DNA of 64,000 bases from Enterobacter asburiae (GCF_024599655.1 NZ_CP102247.1:3782001-3846000); one strand, 5' to 3'. Shown: positions 25,201 through 31,788, counted from the first letter of the stretch. The notes: generated by a model from the sequence alone, not told the origin. Numbers and translations: made by a program.

Positions 25201-25313
25201 CAGCTGTGCAACGGCGCGTGTGCGGCCAGACGGTTCCACTGGGTAACTACGGGGTTTTCCCAGTCCCGACGGGCCAGGAGGGCGCTGAGGGTCAGCGAGG
25301 GAGTGTCAGACAT
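22224..25313 (-). CDS. lacZ: Beta-galactosidase LacZ
   Basis: Glycoside hydrolase family 2 enzyme of 1029 residues that hydrolyses lactose and forms allolactose. It shows the sugar-binding domain, Ig-like domain and TIM barrel in order, then the C-terminal small-chain domain. The acid/base Glu is E463 (IIIWSLGNESGHG) and the nucleophile is E539 (PLILCEYAHAMGNS). The N-terminus (LSALLARRDWENPVVTQWNR) includes the alpha-complementation region. It is preceded by a lac-type promoter and operator and by lacI. No lacY or lacA follows: rcnA converges 38 bases past the stop. Lactose entry must depend on another permease. Confidence 0.96.
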   Translation of the reverse strand: MSDTPSLTLSALLARRDWENPVVTQWNRLAAHAPLHSWRNEPSARDDAGSARRQTLNGLWRFSYFTAPEQVPQAWVTEDCADAVAMPVPSNWQMQGFDTPIYTNVTYPIPVNPPFVPQENPTGCYSLTFEVDDAWLQSGQTRIIFDGVNSAFHLWCNGQWIGYSQDSRLPAEFDLSAALRPGQNRLAVMVLRWCDGSYLEDQDMWRMSGIFRDVTLLHKPETQIADYHVVTDLNAEMDRAVLKVDVTLAGAGFADGEVVFTLWRKGEKCASVSRQPGSAIVDERGSWAERLTVTIPVETPALWSAETPELYRLTMALLNSQGEVLEIEACDVGFRRVDISNGLLKLNGKPLLIRGVNRHEHHPENGQVMDEATMRRDIEIMKQHSFNAVRCSHYPNHPLWYRLCDRYGLYVVDEANIETHGMVPMSRLADDPRWLPAMSERVTRMVQRDRNHPSIIIWSLGNESGHGANHEALYRWLKTTDPTRPVQYEGGGANTAATDIVCPMYARVDWDQPFPAVPKWSIKKWIGMPDETRPLILCEYAHAMGNSFGGFAKYWQAFRSHPRLQGGFVWDWVDQALTKRDDDGNTFWAYGGDFGDKPNDRQFCLNGLVFPDRTPHPALYEAQRAQQFFTFTRVSTSPLVIEVQSGYLFRHTDNEVLNWTVARDGDVLAAGEVTLAMAPEGTQRLEIALPELNAGPGEVWLNVEVRQPRATPWSPADHRCAWEQWPLPAPLFIAPPAAAGEPPVLTQSDRILEIVHRQQRWQFDRASGNLTQWWRNGVEKLLSPLTDNVSRAPLDNDIGVSEATKIDPNAWVERWKAAGMYDLTPRVLYCEAEQHAGEVVVTTQHVLEYRGKALFLSRKVWRIDEQGVLHGDIQVDMASDIPEPARIGLSVHLAETPENVRWLGLGPHENYPDRKLAAQQGRWTLPLEAMHTPYIFPTENGLRCDTRELVVGMHQLNGHFHFSVSRYSQQQLRETTHHHLLREEPGCWLNLDAFHMGVGGDDSWSPSVSPEFILQTRQLRYTFSWQQNP

Positions 25314-25322
25314 GTTAACCTC

Positions 25323-25377
25323 TTTGCGAAGCGCTCACAATTTTGGTTAACATGCCCTGGCACTCTGCGACGGTAAA
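25323..25377 (-). promoter_or_regulatory. lacZ promoter and primary lac operator
   Basis: On the minus strand, TTTACC (25372-25377), a 17-base spacer and CATGTT (25349-25354) mirror the E. coli lac -35/-10 arrangement. The operator TTGTGAGCGCTTCGCAA lies just downstream (about 25324-25340). One half matches the ideal lac half-site TTGTGAGCGC exactly; the other is imperfect. Confidence 0.8.
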
Positions 25378-25393
25378 GCACGCGATCGCAGGG

Positions 25394-25410
25394 TAGCGAG
25401 TCAGATCACA
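25394..25410 (-). promoter_or_regulatory. Candidate CRP site for lacZ
   Basis: TGTGA-TCTGAC-TCGCTA on the minus strand keeps one good CRP half-site and a poor second one, about 17 bases upstream of the -35 element. It lies between the lacI stop and the promoter. The call rests on position and one half-site only. Confidence 0.35.
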
Positions 25411-25416
25411 AAAGTC

Positions 25417-26487
25417 TTATTTACGGGCAAGCTGCTCGGCCAGGAGTGCCAGGCTTCTGAGCTGCTGCGCCAGATCCTCGCGTTCGGCCTGCTGCGGGTT
25501 GCGGCGCGCGCTGGAATGGCGGGTAACCAGCGTCACCGGCAGCTGAACCTGCCAGCACGCCTCGTCCCCGGAGGGGGCCAGCAGCCACTCAACGCTGCGT
25601 TCGCCCGCCTCGCGAAACGCCTGGCGAATGGTCGTCAGCGGCGGAGAAAACCAGGCGCTGTCAGCCGTATCATCAAACCCAACCACCGATATCTGGCCCG
25701 GAACCGCTACCCCTTTTTCCGCGCAGGCGCGCATCACCCCGAGCGCCATTTGATCGTTCGCCACCAGAATCGCGTCCGGTAATGTCGCCGCAGACAGCAG
25801 CAGATGTCCCTTCTCATATCCGCTGGCCGCGCTCCAGTCACCGCAGGCCACCGCAGCGGCTTCCAGCCCCGCGAATGCCAGGGCGGCTTTCCATCCCGCC
25901 AGGCGCGCCCGTGCAGAGACCGAGCTTTCCGGCCCGCTCAGCAGGGCAATACGCTGATGCCCCAGCGAAAGCAGATGCTCAACGCCCAGATGCGCCCCCT
26001 GCTCGGCGTTAAACACGAGGCTGTGTACCTGCGCTGAGGGTGATACATCGAGGAACAGCACCGGAACAGGCGACGCCAGTGCCCTGAGCTCTTCGGCGTG
26101 AGGATCGTCCAGCGGCACATTCACCAGCAGCGCCTCCACCCGCTGTGCCAGCAGCGCCTGAAGCGCGGCCTGACACTGCCGGGGTTGCTCCACCATGGAG
26201 ATAAGGACGCTCGCCCCCTGTTCCGCCGCGCGCGATTTTACCGCCGACACAATTTGTGATGGCGCGTGCAGGGCCAGGTCGGTAGTGATGAGGCCCAGCG
26301 TACGGGTGCGTTTACCCGCCAGCTGCTGTGCCCGTAGGTTTGGAACGTAGTGCAACTCCGCCATCGCCTGCTGCACCTTTTCTCGCGTGCGGGCAGACAC
26401 ATGTTCCGCGTTGTTAATGACGCGGGAAACGGTCTGATAAGAAACCCCCGCAAGGAGGGCGACATCATAGAGAGTGATAGCTTTCAT
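25417..26487 (-). CDS. lacI: Lac repressor LacI
   Basis: LacI/GalR-family repressor, 356 residues (E. coli 360). The helix-turn-helix is LYDVALLAGVSYQTVSRVIN (about 5-24), with the hinge helix around RRAQQLAG-like residues at 50-58. The periplasmic-binding-protein-like core follows. The C-terminal tail (REDLAQQLRSLALLAEQLARK) is a leucine-heptad helix of the kind that makes E. coli LacI a tetramer. The start at 26487 (MKAITLYDVA) aligns with E. coli LacI; an ATG 12 bases upstream is possible. Same strand as lacZ, 103 bases upstream of it, with an operator on each side of the gene. Confidence 0.93.
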   Translation of the reverse strand: MKAITLYDVALLAGVSYQTVSRVINNAEHVSARTREKVQQAMAELHYVPNLRAQQLAGKRTRTLGLITTDLALHAPSQIVSAVKSRAAEQGASVLISMVEQPRQCQAALQALLAQRVEALLVNVPLDDPHAEELRALASPVPVLFLDVSPSAQVHSLVFNAEQGAHLGVEHLLSLGHQRIALLSGPESSVSARARLAGWKAALAFAGLEAAAVACGDWSAASGYEKGHLLLSAATLPDAILVANDQMALGVMRACAEKGVAVPGQISVVGFDDTADSAWFSPPLTTIRQAFREAGERSVEWLLAPSGDEACWQVQLPVTLVTRHSSARRNPQQAEREDLAQQLRSLALLAEQLARK

Positions 26488-26545
26488 ACATTCTGGCATC
26501 GCGTTTAACGTGCCCCTATTCTGGCACAGGGACGCCGTTAAAACA

Positions 26546-26563
26546 TGTGAGCGCTTCGCAAAA
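26546..26563. promoter_or_regulatory. Second lac operator, upstream of lacI
   Basis: TGTGAGCGCTTCGCAAAA repeats the 17-base core of the lacZ operator in opposite orientation. It lies about 60 bases upstream of the lacI start and abuts the yczE-like stop codon. It should allow autorepression of lacI and looping with the lacZ operator about 1.2 kb away. Confidence 0.8.
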
Positions 26564-27175
26564 TTAAACAACCCGCTCCGGCCGGGGGATTTCCGCAATG
26601 CGCGGCTTCTGGCGGAACCAGGGCAGACAGAGCTGAATAAGCGGGCCAATGGTCAGGGCATACAGTACGGTTCCCACACCAAACGTGCCGCCAAGCACGC
26701 ACCCAATCAGCAGGACGGAGACCTCAATTGAGGTGCGCACGCTGCGAATGGACCACCCCAGACGGGCATGAATGCCGGTCATCAGGCCGTCGCGCGGACC
26801 GGGCCCGAAGCCGGCGCCAATGTACATGCTGGTCGCAATCGCGTTCATCACGATGCCCGACACCAGGAAAGCGATTCGCACGGGTAACGAATCCAGTTCC
26901 GGGATAAGCGCCATGCTGGCGTCCGCCGCCAGGCCGATACAAATCACGTTGCTGATCGTGCCAAGGCCCGGCATCTGGCGCAGCGGGATCCACAGTAGCA
27001 GCACCGCAGCACCGACTAAAATAATTACCGTCCCGATAGTCATCCCCAGCTGCATCCCCACCCCAAGGTGAAAAACATCCCAGGGATCGACACCCAAATC
27101 GGAGCGAATAAACATTGCGGTGGAAAGGCCATACAGTCCTAAACCGACATAGAGTTGTAGCAGACGACGTACCAT
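26564..27175 (-). CDS. YczE-family membrane protein
   Basis: A 203-residue integral membrane protein with about five hydrophobic segments. It resembles the YczE/YitT-like family: YVGLGLYGLSTAMFIRSDLGVDPWDVFHLG (about 9-38) is the recognisable N-terminal motif, and YIGAGFGPGPRDGLMTG (about 117-133) the second. The function is unknown; a role in transport or export is often suggested. It is divergent from a MocR regulator at 27262, and this pairing recurs in many bacteria, which implies that the regulator controls it. It is upstream of lacI on the same strand and its stop abuts a lac operator. Confidence 0.82.
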   Translation of the reverse strand: MVRRLLQLYVGLGLYGLSTAMFIRSDLGVDPWDVFHLGVGMQLGMTIGTVIILVGAAVLLLWIPLRQMPGLGTISNVICIGLAADASMALIPELDSLPVRIAFLVSGIVMNAIATSMYIGAGFGPGPRDGLMTGIHARLGWSIRSVRTSIEVSVLLIGCVLGGTFGVGTVLYALTIGPLIQLCLPWFRQKPRIAEIPRPERVV

Positions 27176-27261
27176 TTTTATCTTCTCCAGTGAACCAGGC
27201 TTTCATCCTGACCTAAAATGGCACTATGATTAATGTCCAGTTTTCAAATAGTGGACTGCAT

Positions 27262-28683
27262 ATGTCATCACGTCGCTTCGGAAGCCAGTCTCTGGTACGC
27301 CTTTTAGGCCACTGGCAGCAAGCCTCATCCCGCACCCCGCTCTGGCGACAGTTGGCCGACGCGCTGCGTCTGTTAATCCTTGATGGGCGTCTGGCTTTGA
27401 ATACGCGTCTACCGGGCGAGCGTGAGCTGGCCTCCGCGCTGGACGTGAGCCGGACCACCATCAGCAGCGCCCTCGCCCACCTGCGCGAGGAGGGTTACCT
27501 TGAAAGCCGCCACGGCAGCGGGTCACGCGTGCTCCTCCCGGATACGCGCGCCGTTCCCACCCTTTCAGCGGCAAGTGCCGCACTGGATCTCTCCACTGCC
27601 GCACTCAATGCCGGGCCGGAGATCCATCAGGCTTATGCCCATGCGCTCACGGCCATTACGCAGCATCTCTCGCTGACGGGCTACGATCAGCTTGGGCTGC
27701 CGACGCTGCGGGAGGCCATCGCTGCGCGCTATACCGCGCGGGGGCTTCCCACCCGCGCAGACGAAGTGATGGTGGTCAATGGCGCCGTCAGCGGCTTTGC
27801 GCTGGTACTGCGGATGATGACCGGGCCGGGGGACCGCGTCGTGGTCGATCACCCCACCTACCCGCTGGCGATTGCCGCTATTCAGGGCGCGCAGTGTCGG
27901 CCCGTGGGGGTGTCGCTGCCGGAAACCGGCTGGGATACGGATGGCTTCGCGGCAACGCTTGCCCAGACGGCGCCGCGCCTGGCGTATCTGATGCCTGATT
28001 TTCATAACCCCACCGGGCGCTGTATGGATATCGCCACCCGTCGGGCCATCACGGATATCGCTGCCCAAACCCGCACGGCGCTGGTGGTGGATGAAACGAT
28101 GGTGGATCTCTGGTTTGATGCGCCTCCCCCGCCACCGCTGGCCGCCTTTAACCCGCAGGCCACCGTCATCACCTTAGGCTCTGCCGGAAAAAGCTTCTGG
28201 GGAGGGCTGCGTCTCGGCTGGATCCGCGCCTCCTCGCGCACTATCGCCACGCTTGCCCAGACGCGGGATACACTGGATTTAGGCTCGCCGCTGCTGGAAC
28301 AGCTGGCGATGGAGTGGCTCATTAACAACAGCGAGACGTTTCTGCCCGCACGCCGGAAGATGCTGGCGGAACGACGCGATCGATGCGGTGAACTGTTGCG
28401 CGAACATTTCCCGGACTGGAAATTCCATGAAGCGGAAGGCGGGCTCTCTTACTGGATAGAGCTCCCGGGCATGCTGGCGACACAGCTTGCCGCGCGGGCT
28501 GAGATTCTGGGGATCAACCTGGGGACCGGTACGCGGTTTGGTTTATCCGGCGCGTTTGACCGTTATTTGCGGATGCCCTTCTCGCTCGAATCGACAGAGC
28601 TTGAGCAGGCGTTGCTGAGGATCAAACCGCTATGGCTCGCCCTGAATAAAAACGTGCCATCGTTAAAACGCAGCGTGATCTAA
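27262..28683 (+). CDS. MocR-type regulator, YczR-like
   Basis: A 473-residue GntR winged-helix plus aminotransferase fusion. The DNA-binding part is at about 22-86 (RTPLWRQLADALRLLILDGRL and LPGERELASALDVSRTTISSALAHL). The PLP-binding lysine lies in TLGSAGKSFWGGLRLGW (about 302-318). The PDFHNPTG motif of the aminotransferase fold is present. The start is uncertain: ATGs at 27226 and 27262 are both possible and neither has a strong ribosome site; I prefer 27262. CACTAT (27223-27228) and ATAGTG (27248-27253) form an inverted repeat over this start region, plausible for autoregulation. It is divergent from the YczE-like gene. Confidence 0.85.
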   Translation: MSSRRFGSQSLVRLLGHWQQASSRTPLWRQLADALRLLILDGRLALNTRLPGERELASALDVSRTTISSALAHLREEGYLESRHGSGSRVLLPDTRAVPTLSAASAALDLSTAALNAGPEIHQAYAHALTAITQHLSLTGYDQLGLPTLREAIAARYTARGLPTRADEVMVVNGAVSGFALVLRMMTGPGDRVVVDHPTYPLAIAAIQGAQCRPVGVSLPETGWDTDGFAATLAQTAPRLAYLMPDFHNPTGRCMDIATRRAITDIAAQTRTALVVDETMVDLWFDAPPPPPLAAFNPQATVITLGSAGKSFWGGLRLGWIRASSRTIATLAQTRDTLDLGSPLLEQLAMEWLINNSETFLPARRKMLAERRDRCGELLREHFPDWKFHEAEGGLSYWIELPGMLATQLAARAEILGINLGTGTRFGLSGAFDRYLRMPFSLESTELEQALLRIKPLWLALNKNVPSLKRSVI

Positions 28684-28715
28684 TATTAAAATTTTTGAAG
28701 CAGATCATAAAAAAT

Positions 28716-28753
28716 AAAAACTGCTGACTGTCACGGAGGCAGTCAGCAGTTTT
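28716..28753. terminator. Bidirectional terminator
   Basis: AAAACTGCTGACTG (28717-28730) and its exact reverse complement (28740-28753) form a 14-bp stem with a 9-base loop. A/T-runs on both sides serve the MocR gene (+) and the small-gene pair (-). Confidence 0.9.
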
Positions 28754-28766
28754 CACCGGTCAGGAG

Positions 28767-28982
28767 TTAATGCTGAGCAGGAATAGGAAAACCTTTCAGT
28801 GAAATAACGAAGCTTTCACCGTCTTTCTTTATTTTTGCGCCGGTATCACACCAGTCAGACGCAATACGAAAGAACTCATCACTTCCGACATTCCAGCCAA
28901 GACGTACATGCTTCACGTAGCCTGAACGCAACAGATCGCAGGCCTCTTTGTAGTCACTGGCAGTTGACAGTTGTTGTTTCAT
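28767..28982 (-). CDS. Small protein of unknown function, second gene of a coupled pair
   Basis: I do not recognise this 71-residue product. It has an N-terminal helix (SDYKEACDLLRSG, about 9-21), then HVRLGWNVGSDEFFRIASDWCDTGAKIKKDGESFVISLKGF, which reads as a compact alpha/beta fold with one cysteine (about C45). No signal peptide or membrane segment is visible. Its ATG overlaps the stop of the preceding RHH-like gene (ATGA), so translation is coupled. The pair could be a toxin-antitoxin-like unit or a regulator with a partner; nothing in the sequence decides this. Codon use looks more AT-rich than that of the neighbours. Confidence 0.75.
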   Translation of the reverse strand: MKQQLSTASDYKEACDLLRSGYVKHVRLGWNVGSDEFFRIASDWCDTGAKIKKDGESFVISLKGFPIPAQH

Positions 28983-29230
28983 TTTCTCTTCTTCAGAAGT
29001 TTGCGTAGAGCTTTGATTTCTTTAGGAGTAAAAGGAGAAACACTCTCTTCTTCCGTATGCTGATTATCAATATCCTCTTCCGATACTCCCGCCTCTTCTA
29101 CTGCTTCGAACGCCAGCAGCAGCAGTTTCTCTGTCGTCACGCTTAAATTCTCGTTATTGACTTCCGCATAGTGGCGAAGCCTTTCTTTTAGCGCGTCATC
29201 AATCTTAACGTTTAATACCGCTGTAGCCAT
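28979..29230 (-). CDS. Putative ribbon-helix-helix-like small protein, first gene of a coupled pair
   Basis: An 83-residue product. The N-terminal 40 residues (TAVLNVKIDDALKERLRHYA and on through TTEKLLLLAFEAVEE) have the beta-strand/helix/helix pattern of RelB- or CopG-type ribbon-helix-helix proteins. A long acidic linker (about 43-65) leads to a basic C-terminus (KEIKALRKLLKKRK). The start at 29230 (MATAVLNVKID) was chosen over an ATG 24 bases upstream because of this fold start; the ribosome site (AGGGAAG) is a few bases farther upstream. It overlaps the following small gene by 4 bases. Probably DNA-binding and autoregulatory; family membership is inferred. Confidence 0.7.
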   Translation of the reverse strand: MATAVLNVKIDDALKERLRHYAEVNNENLSVTTEKLLLLAFEAVEEAGVSEEDIDNQHTEEESVSPFTPKEIKALRKLLKKRK

Positions 29231-29482
29231 GTTTGTCACTTCCCTTCGGAACAAGTACTTTATTTAATACACGAAGTTAACAATGTTATCCAGATATATA
29301 TTTTTTCGAGTTATGGAAGAAAATAACCGTCCAATTATAAAATGACAGCCTATTATTACAGGTTTATGACAATAATATTTCAGTACAATGAAATATATAT
29401 TACACGATATAGGCACAATCTTATTGTGGAATAACTTTTCAAGTGGAGAGGTGAAGCAGGAAGATCTTATGAGGGCAGAAAT
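29231..29482. other. AT-rich gap with two perfect inverted repeats
   Basis: Upstream of the small coupled pair the sequence is very AT-rich and has no gene. It holds ATATTTCA-N6-TGAAATAT (29375-29396) and CACAAT-CTT-ATTGTG (29414-29428). Either could be an operator for the RHH-like protein. Confidence 0.5.
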
Positions 29483-29596
29483 GGGTGGGGGCCCTGCCAG
29501 CTACATCCCGGCACACACGTCGTCTGCCCTGGCTGCTTCCTTCCGGACCTGACCTGGTGAACAGAGTAGCGTTGCGGGAGAACCAACAGAGCCCCC
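29483..29596 (-). ncRNA. ffs: 4.5S RNA of the signal recognition particle
   Basis: The 114-base RNA pairs with Ffh to form the bacterial SRP. The conserved domain IV tetraloop region CAGGTCAGGTCCGGAAGGAA is exact, and the ends GGGGGCTCTGTTGG and GGGCCCCCACCC pair to close the hairpin. Length matches E. coli ffs. It lies at the edge of the variable interval and beside ybaZ as in E. coli. Confidence 0.97.
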
Positions 29597-29758
29597 ATTG
29601 AGAGCGTTGATAACCAACGCGCTGGCGCATTATCCCTGTGCTAAAGCCCAATTGCAAGCGACCAGGAACCGGATGCTGGTTTCTTGCGCAAACAGGCGCA
29701 GCAATCATGAAGATCTTCGTTTACCATAGCTTACCAGAAACTCCCCACAGGTGAAGGT

Positions 29759-30070
29759 ATGGACGAACACGACTCCTTTCCACAGCGCGTATGGCAAATC
29801 GTGGCCTCAATCCCGGAAGGCTACGTCACCACCTATGGTGATGTCGCACGCCTGGCCGGTTCCCCGCGCGCGGCACGACAGGTTGGCGGCGTCCTGAAAC
29901 GGCTGCCGGAAGGAAGTACGTTGCCCTGGCATCGGGTGGTGAATCGTCATGGCGCCATTTCGCTCAGCGGGCCGGATCTCCAGCGTCAGCGTCAGGCGTT
30001 ACTTTCAGAAGGGGTGCAGGTGTCAGGGTCGGGTCAGATCGATTTGCAGAAATTCCGCTGGGAATATTAA
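29759..30070 (+). CDS. ybaZ: Alkyltransferase-like protein (ATL)
   Basis: A 103-residue homologue of O6-alkylguanine-DNA alkyltransferase in which the reactive Cys of PCHR is Trp (LPWHRVVNRHG, about 56-66). Such proteins bind alkylated bases, flip them out and hand them to nucleotide excision repair. The helix-turn-helix YVTTYGDVARLAGSPRAARQVGGVLKRLP (about 22-50) with the arginine finger is intact. The start MDEHDSFPQRVWQIVA gives a shorter protein than the longest E. coli annotation (129). A palindromic repeat begins right after the stop. Confidence 0.93.
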   Translation: MDEHDSFPQRVWQIVASIPEGYVTTYGDVARLAGSPRAARQVGGVLKRLPEGSTLPWHRVVNRHGAISLSGPDLQRQRQALLSEGVQVSGSGQIDLQKFRWEY

Positions 30071-30092
30071 CCCCTCTCCCGGAGGAGAGGGG
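30071..30092. repeat. Palindromic intergenic repeat, copy 3 (core only)
   Basis: CCCCTCTCC and GGAGAGGGG around CGGA, the same palindromic core as the units near ybaM/mscK. It sits between the convergent ybaZ and ybaY and could serve as their terminator. Confidence 0.75.
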
Positions 30093-30103
30093 CAATGCAA
30101 ACA

Positions 30104-30631
30104 TTACATCTGAGTCGGTGGGGTTGGCAGGGACGGCTGATTGGTCTGCGGTGCGACCGGTACTTCGGTCTGCTGCACCGGCACCAGGTTCAGGTCGACT
30201 TTAGTCCCGCCGTTGTTAATCGCTTCCTGGACCGTATCGGTGATAAAGACCAGCTTACCGTTGATGGTTACCGCTGCGCTCAGCAGGATACGGGCGTTAG
30301 GCTGCACGTCCGACGGGTTATACGGCAACACGAAGCTAAACGGCGCCTGCTTGCCTTCAGTACGAACGGCGCGCTGAGCCACGACTTTCGACGGCGCGTC
30401 GGCCAGAGAAGCATCAGACAGCGTCACGGTTAATACCGCATCCGGCGGCAGCGCAACTTTCTGTTTAATCCAGATGGTACCGGAAACGTTAGGCTGCTGA
30501 ATGGATTGCTGCGAAAGGGTATTAATCCCGTTCGGGTCTGCTGCTGGCACTGGCACCTGGGCGCTCTTACCGGCACAGGCGGACAACGCCACCGCAATAG
30601 CTACACCACTTAGCATGGGCACGAGTTTCAT
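30104..30631 (-). CDS. ybaY: Putative lipoprotein YbaY
   Basis: A 175-residue lipoprotein with the lipobox LSAC (C19) at the end of the signal peptide MKLVPMLSGVAIAVALSA. The mature part contains a YbaY-type beta-sandwich domain (VSGTIWIKQKVALPPDAVLTVTLSD, about 49-73, through FVLPYNPSDVQPNARILLSAAVTINGKLVFITD). A proline-rich tail follows. The function is unknown. Length is somewhat shorter than in E. coli (about 190). It is convergent with ybaZ and divergent from tesB. Confidence 0.92.
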   Translation of the reverse strand: MKLVPMLSGVAIAVALSACAGKSAQVPVPAADPNGINTLSQQSIQQPNVSGTIWIKQKVALPPDAVLTVTLSDASLADAPSKVVAQRAVRTEGKQAPFSFVLPYNPSDVQPNARILLSAAVTINGKLVFITDTVQEAINNGGTKVDLNLVPVQQTEVPVAPQTNQPSLPTPPTQM

Positions 30632-30831
30632 TGAAGTCTCCTTATCAATGCACCAGCGGGATCGATCCCATCCGATGTCGTTTCAATCACATAACGTATT
30701 TAAGTGTGGCACAGATCACCGATTTATGCCTGAAAACATGCCGATATTCAGATTATTCTACCCATCGGACCACTTTCATTTCTGCGTTATACTCTGCCTA
30801 TCTTTCGCTACGGCGTTTATTGAGGACAACT

Positions 30832-31692
30832 ATGAGTCAGGCACTGAACAATCTGCTGACATTACTGAATCTGGAAAAAATTGAGGAAGGACTCTTTCGC
30901 GGACAGAGCGAAGATCTCGGCTTACGCCAGGTCTTCGGGGGGCAAGTCGTTGGACAAGCGCTGTACGCTGCAAAGGAGACTGTCCCGGCAGACCGTCTGG
31001 TGCATTCGTTCCACAGCTATTTCTTACGCCCTGGCGATAGCGCGAAACCGATCGTGTATGACGTTGAGGTCCTGAGAGACGGCAACAGCTTCAGCGCTCG
31101 CCGCGTAGCGGCCATTCAGAACGGCAAGCCAATCTTTTACATGACCGCCTCTTTCCAGGCGCCGGAACCCGGCTACGAGCATCAAAAAGTGATGCCGCCG
31201 GCACCCGCGCCAGACGATCTCAAATCAGAGACCGATATCGCCCGTGCGCTGGCGCATCTGCTTCCGCCGCAGGTCAAAGAGAAGTTTCTCTGCGATAAAC
31301 CGCTGGAGATCCGCCCGGTTGAGTTCCATAACCCGATGAAAGGCCACCCCGCAGAGCCAAAGCGCCAGGTCTGGATCCGGGCTAACGGCACCGTGGCTGA
31401 GGACTTCCGCGTTCATCAGTATCTGCTGGGCTATGCGTCAGATTTCAACTTCCTGCCGGTGGCGCTGCAGCCGCACGGCGTCGGGTTCCTTGAAAAAGGG
31501 ATGCAGGTCGCGACGATCGATCACTCCATGTGGTTCCACCGTCCCTTCAACATGAATGAGTGGCTGCTCTACAGCGTGGAGAGTACGTCAGCGTCGAGCG
31601 CTCGCGGATTTGTGCGCGGGGAGTTTTATACCCAGGACGGCGTGCTGGTGGCTTCTACGGTGCAGGAAGGGGTGATGCGTAACCGAGGTTGA
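30832..31692 (+). CDS. tesB: Acyl-CoA thioesterase II
   Basis: Cytosolic thioesterase with a double hot-dog fold, 286 residues as in E. coli. It hydrolyses medium- to long-chain acyl-CoAs. The first hot-dog (FGGQVVGQALYAAKETVP, about 35-52; LVHSFHSYFLRPGD) and second hot-dog (ATIDHSMWFHRPFNMNEWLLYS, about 223-244) are typical. The catalytic Asp lies in TIDHSMWF. I chose the ATG at 30832 because it follows TGAGGACA and matches E. coli; a longer open frame upstream encodes no domain. Confidence 0.96.
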   Translation: MSQALNNLLTLLNLEKIEEGLFRGQSEDLGLRQVFGGQVVGQALYAAKETVPADRLVHSFHSYFLRPGDSAKPIVYDVEVLRDGNSFSARRVAAIQNGKPIFYMTASFQAPEPGYEHQKVMPPAPAPDDLKSETDIARALAHLLPPQVKEKFLCDKPLEIRPVEFHNPMKGHPAEPKRQVWIRANGTVAEDFRVHQYLLGYASDFNFLPVALQPHGVGFLEKGMQVATIDHSMWFHRPFNMNEWLLYSVESTSASSARGFVRGEFYTQDGVLVASTVQEGVMRNRG

Positions 31693-31709
31693 TGTTGTGC
31701 GGCCTGATG

Positions 31710-31742
31710 CCCTCACCCTGCCCCTCTCCCACGGGGAGAGGG
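31710..31742 (+). repeat. Palindromic intergenic repeat, copy 4
   Basis: CCCTCACCC box followed by the CCCTCTCCC/GGGAGAGGG stem with an ACG loop, the same unit as copies 1 and 2. It lies 18 bases after the tesB stop. Confidence 0.85.
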
Positions 31743-31753
31743 AATACACACTA

Positions 31754-31780
31754 AAAACGGCAACCTAAGGTTGCCGTTTT
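31754..31780. terminator. Bidirectional terminator between tesB and amtB
   Basis: AACGGCAACC and GGTTGCCGTT form a 10-bp stem around TAA, with A/T runs on both sides. It serves the convergent tesB and glnK-amtB transcripts. Confidence 0.9.
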
Positions 31781-31788
31781 GCTGTTTA

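Noticed and set aside
26488..26649. N-terminal extension of LacI by 54 residues
   Set aside because: It would cross the lac operator at 26546-26563 and the yczE stop; the helix-turn-helix start MKAITLYDVA aligns with known LacI.
16395..29482. Possible prophage or integrative element in the variable interval
   Set aside because: No integrase, transposase, phage structural gene or flanking direct repeat was seen; only ordinary metabolic and regulatory genes are present.
29439..29708. Open frame across ffs on the minus strand
   Set aside because: It spans the 4.5S RNA gene and no protein family matches; the RNA is the real feature.
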